Under the pieces are notes generated by a model. The model was not told the DNA's origin. It saw nothing but the letters and a program-made list of their open reading frames with translations, and ran no database searches. Positions 19,641 through 23,164 of a DNA stretch of 23,164 nucleotides are shown piece after piece. Source of the stretch: MGBC124762 sp048201935 (GTDB lineage: Bacteria; Bacillota; Clostridia; Oscillospirales; Oscillospiraceae). Made by a program: the position numbers and the translations under genes. The stretch covers positions 1 through 23,164 of the forward strand of contig DBFBGR010000010.1 in the NCBI GenBank assembly GCA_048201935.1, written 5' to 3'. Position 1 is the first letter of the stretch. Each line of letters opens with the position of its first letter.

Positions 19641-22600
19641 TTACTTCACAAGGGTGGTGCAAAAGCGCTGGAGGATGGTAGCCGCCTGGGCCCGGGTGGC
19701 GCTGCCCTGGGGGGCCAGAACGCCGCCACCCATGCCGGTGATGAGACCCGCGCCGTTGGCCCAGCTCAGCGCCTCCACAGCGTAGGGGCTGACGTTGGCC
19801 GCGTCCACGAAGGCGGACAGGCTCCCGGTGGCCTGAAGGGCGTAGCCCTTCAGCTTGGCATAGCGATGGAGGATGGCGGCCATCTGCTCCCGGGTAATGG
19901 GCGCGTCAGGGGCAAAGGTGCCGTCTCCGATCCCGTTAACGATACCTTTCTGGCTGGCCCAGGCCACGGCGGCGCCGTACCACGCCTCAGGCGCCACATC
20001 GGTGAAGGCCGCCTGGCCGCTAGTGGCGGCGGGGCTGTTCTCTAAGCGCCAGAGAATGGTGACGATCATGGCCCGAGAGGTGGTCTCCTCCGGGGAGAAG
20101 CGGTCCGCCGAGGTGCCCACCATCATCTTCTTTTCGTAGACATAGGCCACCGCGTCCTTATACCAGCTATCCTCCGCCACGTCCACGAAGGGGTTCTTGG
20201 CGGCGGGCTGTTCGTCAGGCTGAGAGGGCTGAGAAGGCTGGGTGGGGGCAAGACCGCCACCGCCGCCGGTCCCTCCACCACCGCCGCCGTTACCGCCAGA
20301 GCCCTTGGTGCTGGCGGTGGCGCTGACGCTCAGGGCCTCCTTCCGGGTGGCGTAAAGGTTATCCACCTGGTGGATGGCGGTGGCCGCCACCTGGGTCCCA
20401 GGGGCGATGTCGTCAAAGTCGCCCTGGAGGGTCACGTTGTTCAAACTGCCCGTCCGGGCCACGGCGTAAAGGGTGGCCTTTCCAGTGGACCGGTCGGCGG
20501 CCACCGTCTGGTAGAGCCCCTCCCGGGCAATGGGAACAAGGGAGCCGGCCTCCATGGCGGGGGTGACGGTAAAGTCGATCTGGGCGGCCACAGAGATGCT
20601 GTCGGGCCGGGCGGCGTAGTCCACCCGCTCGCCACCGGCAGTGAGGGCCACCAAAGAGGCCTCGGGGATCGTCTCCGACGCGCCGGTGTCAGCGTAGTAG
20701 CCCGCGGCGGCGGGGCTGCCCTCCAACGCAAGGGCCCGCTGGGGCTCCTTGTGGGCCTTGGCGGCCTCTACCGCCGCATCGCTGGGAGCATAGGCCACGC
20801 TCTGGGCGGCCTGGGCGGTGATGGTCAGGTCGGGGATGGTCTGGGGCAGGGTCATAGTCAGCGAGGTGCTGGTGATACGCTGACCGGCCAAAGTCTGGGC
20901 GTCCTGGACCCGGTAGAGCTCGGCCTTGACAGCGGTGAGGCCGGCGAGCTGGTCCATCTCGTTATACTTGTCGCCCTCGCTGTCGGTCTTCTCCACGTCC
21001 TCCAGCCAGAAGAACCACCGTCCGTCGCTGGTCTCGCCCAGAGCGCCCTTCTCCGGGACCTCGGCAAAGATGAGCTGGCTGCCGTCCAGCACCTTGCCGT
21101 TTTGGTCCTTCAAGAGCACCACGTTGTAGGCGGGGTCGCCCTTATATTCACCGTAGAAGGCCACCGCCCCGGCGGGGATGACGCAGGGGTCGCCGCTGGG
21201 GTACTTCCCGGCGTTGTAGCTCTCCTTCAACCGGCCAAAGCCCGCCTCGATGAGCTCCACATTGTCGCTGGTGGGGCCCAGCACGTCCAGCTCGGCCACA
21301 GCCAGGGTGGACATATTGGTGGCGGTGACGCGGATATAGGCCGCGTCATAGGTGTACATGAAGGGGTCCAGGCCGCCGTCGTCGTTCTTCTTGCAGAAGA
21401 ACAGCGTGTAAGAGCCGTCGGCGTTGTAGATCACGTCGCTCTGCTTGACCCAGCTAGCGGGGTCGTTGGCCCGGCCGGTGTAGGCATCGCCCTCCTTCAC
21501 CGTCTGCCAGGTCGTGCCGTCCAAACTGACCTCCACCTTGTAGCCAAACAGGCGGAATTTGTAGAGGTCGGAGGCCTGGGCCTTGGTCCCGGCGGCGTCG
21601 CCCCGGTAATCCTCACCGGCGGGGGTGAACTTCAACGCGGTGACCTGCTCCACGCCGCCCAGGTCCAAGGTCACGGTGGGACGGCTGCCGCTGTTGACCG
21701 AGCCATAGTAGACGGTGGCGGGGTCGTTGTCCAGGGCGGCGGAGATGGCGGAGACGGTCTCCACGCCGGGGGTGGCGCTGCCGTTCACCGCGCCGCTCTC
21801 GGGGTCGTCGTCGGTCTTCTCTACCACGGCATCCTTGGGCGAGGTCATGCTGGTCTGGGCGGTCCAGCCGGACTTGTCGATGGCCCCGTCGTGGCACACC
21901 TTCACCTCGCCCAGCTCCAGGGTCTCGGTCTGGCCCAGAAGACGGTCAACGCCAGTGACGGTATAGGTAAAGCTCTTGTTGTTCTCAGTGGTGAGCACGT
22001 CGGTGTAGCTGTCCTTGTCGGCGGTGACAAAGGCCACCATCTTGCCGTTGCGGCAGATCTCGTAGCCCAGCATGGCGTCAGAGTTGGTGTTGGTATTGCC
22101 CAGGGAGATGGTCACCCGGTTGCCGTTGACGCGGCGGTCCTGGGCGTTGGTAATGGCGGCGGTCACCGCCGTCCCCGCGCTCATGCCCGGCTTGCCCTCG
22201 ATGCGGTAGAGACGGCTGTCGTCGTCAACATACTGGATCTTCCGGGTCTCCTTGGGAAAGTTGGCGGCGTAGGCGATGGTGGCGGAGTCGGGGTGGATGC
22301 CCCAGGCGGTGAAGAAGTGCAGCAGGTCCTTCCCCGCCGCGGCGCAGCAAGCCTGCATGAAGAGCTGGTCGCCGCCCGAGCCCGAGGGCAGGGCGGGACT
22401 GGCCTTGGAACGGTCCCGGAGGTAGGACTCCACCCGGGCGTAAAAGAGCCCCGCCTGCTGGGCTTCGATGGTGTCGTAGATCTTATAGGCGTAGTCGTTG
22501 TCATAGGCCAGGTGGAGCTGCCAGTACATGGCCAACTGCACCGCCAAGTTGCCGGTGTGGCCGGTGGTGCCGGTGGCCACGGCCTTGTAGACGTTTTGGT

Positions 22601-23164
22601 AGCTGGTGCGGAAGGCGGCGTTGGTCTCGGAGGCCACGCCGGGGCCGGTCTTGGCCAGCTGGGCAAAGACGTTGTTGGTCACCTCTACCCGCTGATAGGC
22701 CGCGGCGTTGAGGCAATGGCCCATCTCGTGGGCAATGCCCCAGCCGGTGAGGTTGCCGCTGACGTACTTGCCGTTGGCGTCGGTCACCAAGGGCGAGATG
22801 GTGAGCACCGAGGAGGTGGAGCCGAACTCGATGCCGATGTGCTTACCGCCTGCGTACATAAAGGCCCCGGTGAACATCTGGTGATAACGGATGTTCAGAC
22901 GGGTAAAGGGATAGGCGTCCTTGTCGGTGGCGGCACGGTTCATGCCCTTGAACTGGTAGAAGTAGTCGATCTGCTGCTCCATGGCGGCGACGGCGGTCTC
23001 CAACTGGGCCGCGGGGTCGGAGTAGCCCGACAGCACCCGCCAGACCTCGGTGGCAGGCAGGGAGTACATCATGTTGTCCAGGGTGATCTCAGTGGCGTTG
23101 AGGAAGCAGTTCTTCCGGTCGTAGGCGTAGTTCACATTGGCGTTCTTCGAGCCGGCGTGGAGGG
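19641..23164 (-). CDS. M60-type metalloprotease / F5/8 type C / SLH surface protein, partial
   Basis: The 3' part (at least 1173 residues) of a very large cell-surface protein; the reading frame stays open to the window edge, so the N-terminus and signal peptide are missing. The GTG at 23135 is an internal valine codon, not a start. A zinc protease motif lies at 22716-22730: HEMGH followed ten residues later by Glu in RVEVTNNVF, the HEXXH-x(8-24)-E pattern of M60/enhancin-like peptidases that attack mucin-type glycoproteins. Downstream is a coagulation F5/8 type C-like domain (around NDPATVYYGS and TVTLDLGGVEQVTALKF), then long beta-rich repeats, a Gly-rich and Pro-Ser linker, and three canonical SLH domains at the C-terminus for wall anchoring. 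The host mucin or glycoprotein role is inferred from the family. Confidence 0.88.
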   Translation of the reverse strand, partial: LHAGSKNANVNYAYDRKNCFLNATEITLDNMMYSLPATEVWRVLSGYSDPAAQLETAVAAMEQQIDYFYQFKGMNRAATDKDAYPFTRLNIRYHQMFTGAFMYAGGKHIGIEFGSTSSVLTISPLVTDANGKYVSGNLTGWGIAHEMGHCLNAAAYQRVEVTNNVFAQLAKTGPGVASETNAAFRTSYQNVYKAVATGTTGHTGNLAVQLAMYWQLHLAYDNDYAYKIYDTIEAQQAGLFYARVESYLRDRSKASPALPSGSGGDQLFMQACCAAAGKDLLHFFTAWGIHPDSATIAYAANFPKETRKIQYVDDDSRLYRIEGKPGMSAGTAVTAAITNAQDRRVNGNRVTISLGNTNTNSDAMLGYEICRNGKMVAFVTADKDSYTDVLTTENNKSFTYTVTGVDRLLGQTETLELGEVKVCHDGAIDKSGWTAQTSMTSPKDAVVEKTDDDPESGAVNGSATPGVETVSAISAALDNDPATVYYGSVNSGSRPTVTLDLGGVEQVTALKFTPAGEDYRGDAAGTKAQASDLYKFRLFGYKVEVSLDGTTWQTVKEGDAYTGRANDPASWVKQSDVIYNADGSYTLFFCKKNDDGGLDPFMYTYDAAYIRVTATNMSTLAVAELDVLGPTSDNVELIEAGFGRLKESYNAGKYPSGDPCVIPAGAVAFYGEYKGDPAYNVVLLKDQNGKVLDGSQLIFAEVPEKGALGETSDGRWFFWLEDVEKTDSEGDKYNEMDQLAGLTAVKAELYRVQDAQTLAGQRITSTSLTMTLPQTIPDLTITAQAAQSVAYAPSDAAVEAAKAHKEPQRALALEGSPAAAGYYADTGASETIPEASLVALTAGGERVDYAARPDSISVAAQIDFTVTPAMEAGSLVPIAREGLYQTVAADRSTGKATLYAVARTGSLNNVTLQGDFDDIAPGTQVAATAIHQVDNLYATRKEALSVSATASTKGSGGNGGGGGGTGGGGGLAPTQPSQPSQPDEQPAAKNPFVDVAEDSWYKDAVAYVYEKKMMVGTSADRFSPEETTSRAMIVTILWRLENSPAATSGQAAFTDVAPEAWYGAAVAWASQKGIVNGIGDGTFAPDAPITREQMAAILHRYAKLKGYALQATGSLSAFVDAANVSPYAVEALSWANGAGLITGMGGGVLAPQGSATRAQAATILQRFCTTLVK

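Noticed and set aside
23133..23135. GTG at 23135 as the start of the M60 protein
   Set aside because: The frame continues open to the window edge. There is no ribosome site or signal peptide, and the sequence enters mid-domain.

Overview
The window looks like a chromosomal segment of a GC-rich, Gram-positive gut anaerobe of the class Clostridia, most likely Oscillospiraceae (Flavonifractor/Lawsonibacter/Intestinimonas type). This is inferred from the AGGAGG-type ribosome sites, the gene order murA - walJ-like - rlmH, a ferredoxin-rich [FeFe] hydrogenase, several S-layer-homology (SLH) exported proteins and an M60 (mucin-protease-type) surface protein. No tRNA, rRNA, CRISPR array, transposase or phage gene was seen. 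There is no gene-free stretch over about 210 bases.

Left part (1-7408, all + strand). This holds murA (cell wall), then a three-gene unit: a WalJ/YycJ-type metallo-beta-lactamase-fold protein, rlmH (which begins at a CTG codon) and a small DUF2007-like protein. A two-gene ECF sigma factor / single-span membrane protein unit follows, then pgm (phosphoglucomutase) with a DUF815 AAA+ ATPase two bases downstream. Good intrinsic terminators separate the units. pgm has a near-consensus promoter whose -10 is covered by a perfect 9+9 dyad. A perfect 15-bp-stem bidirectional terminator at 7411-7444 marks the point where the coding strand switches.

Middle part (7457-16166, all - strand). Reading in the direction of transcription (right to left) there are: pyk (pyruvate kinase) from a clear promoter, translationally coupled (ATGA) to an exported SLH protein; a VWA lipoprotein (YfbK type) preceded by a textbook ECF-type promoter; a monomeric group-B-like [FeFe] hydrogenase with a Lys/Ala/Pro tail, whose promoter lies inside a 40-bp dyad; and an exported BspA-type leucine-rich-repeat protein with SLH segments.

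Right part (16207-23164, - strand). This is a compact heavy-metal unit: an ArsR/SmtB repressor with a complete alpha-5 zinc site, a 72-residue HMA metal-binding protein, a SAM methyltransferase and a P1B-type Zn/Cd/Pb ATPase that lacks its own metal-binding domain. It is read from a perfect TTGACA-17-TATAAT promoter with an ArsR-type dyad at the start point. Upstream of it, behind two tandem terminators, is the 3' portion of a very large M60 metalloprotease / F5/8-type-C / triple-SLH surface protein whose N-terminus lies outside the window.

Taken together the window mixes housekeeping genes (murA, rlmH, pgm, pyk) with surface and metal-stress functions. The most unusual items are the methyltransferase embedded in the metal-export operon, the CTG start of rlmH, the coupling of pyk to an SLH protein, and several dyads that sit exactly on recognisable promoters.
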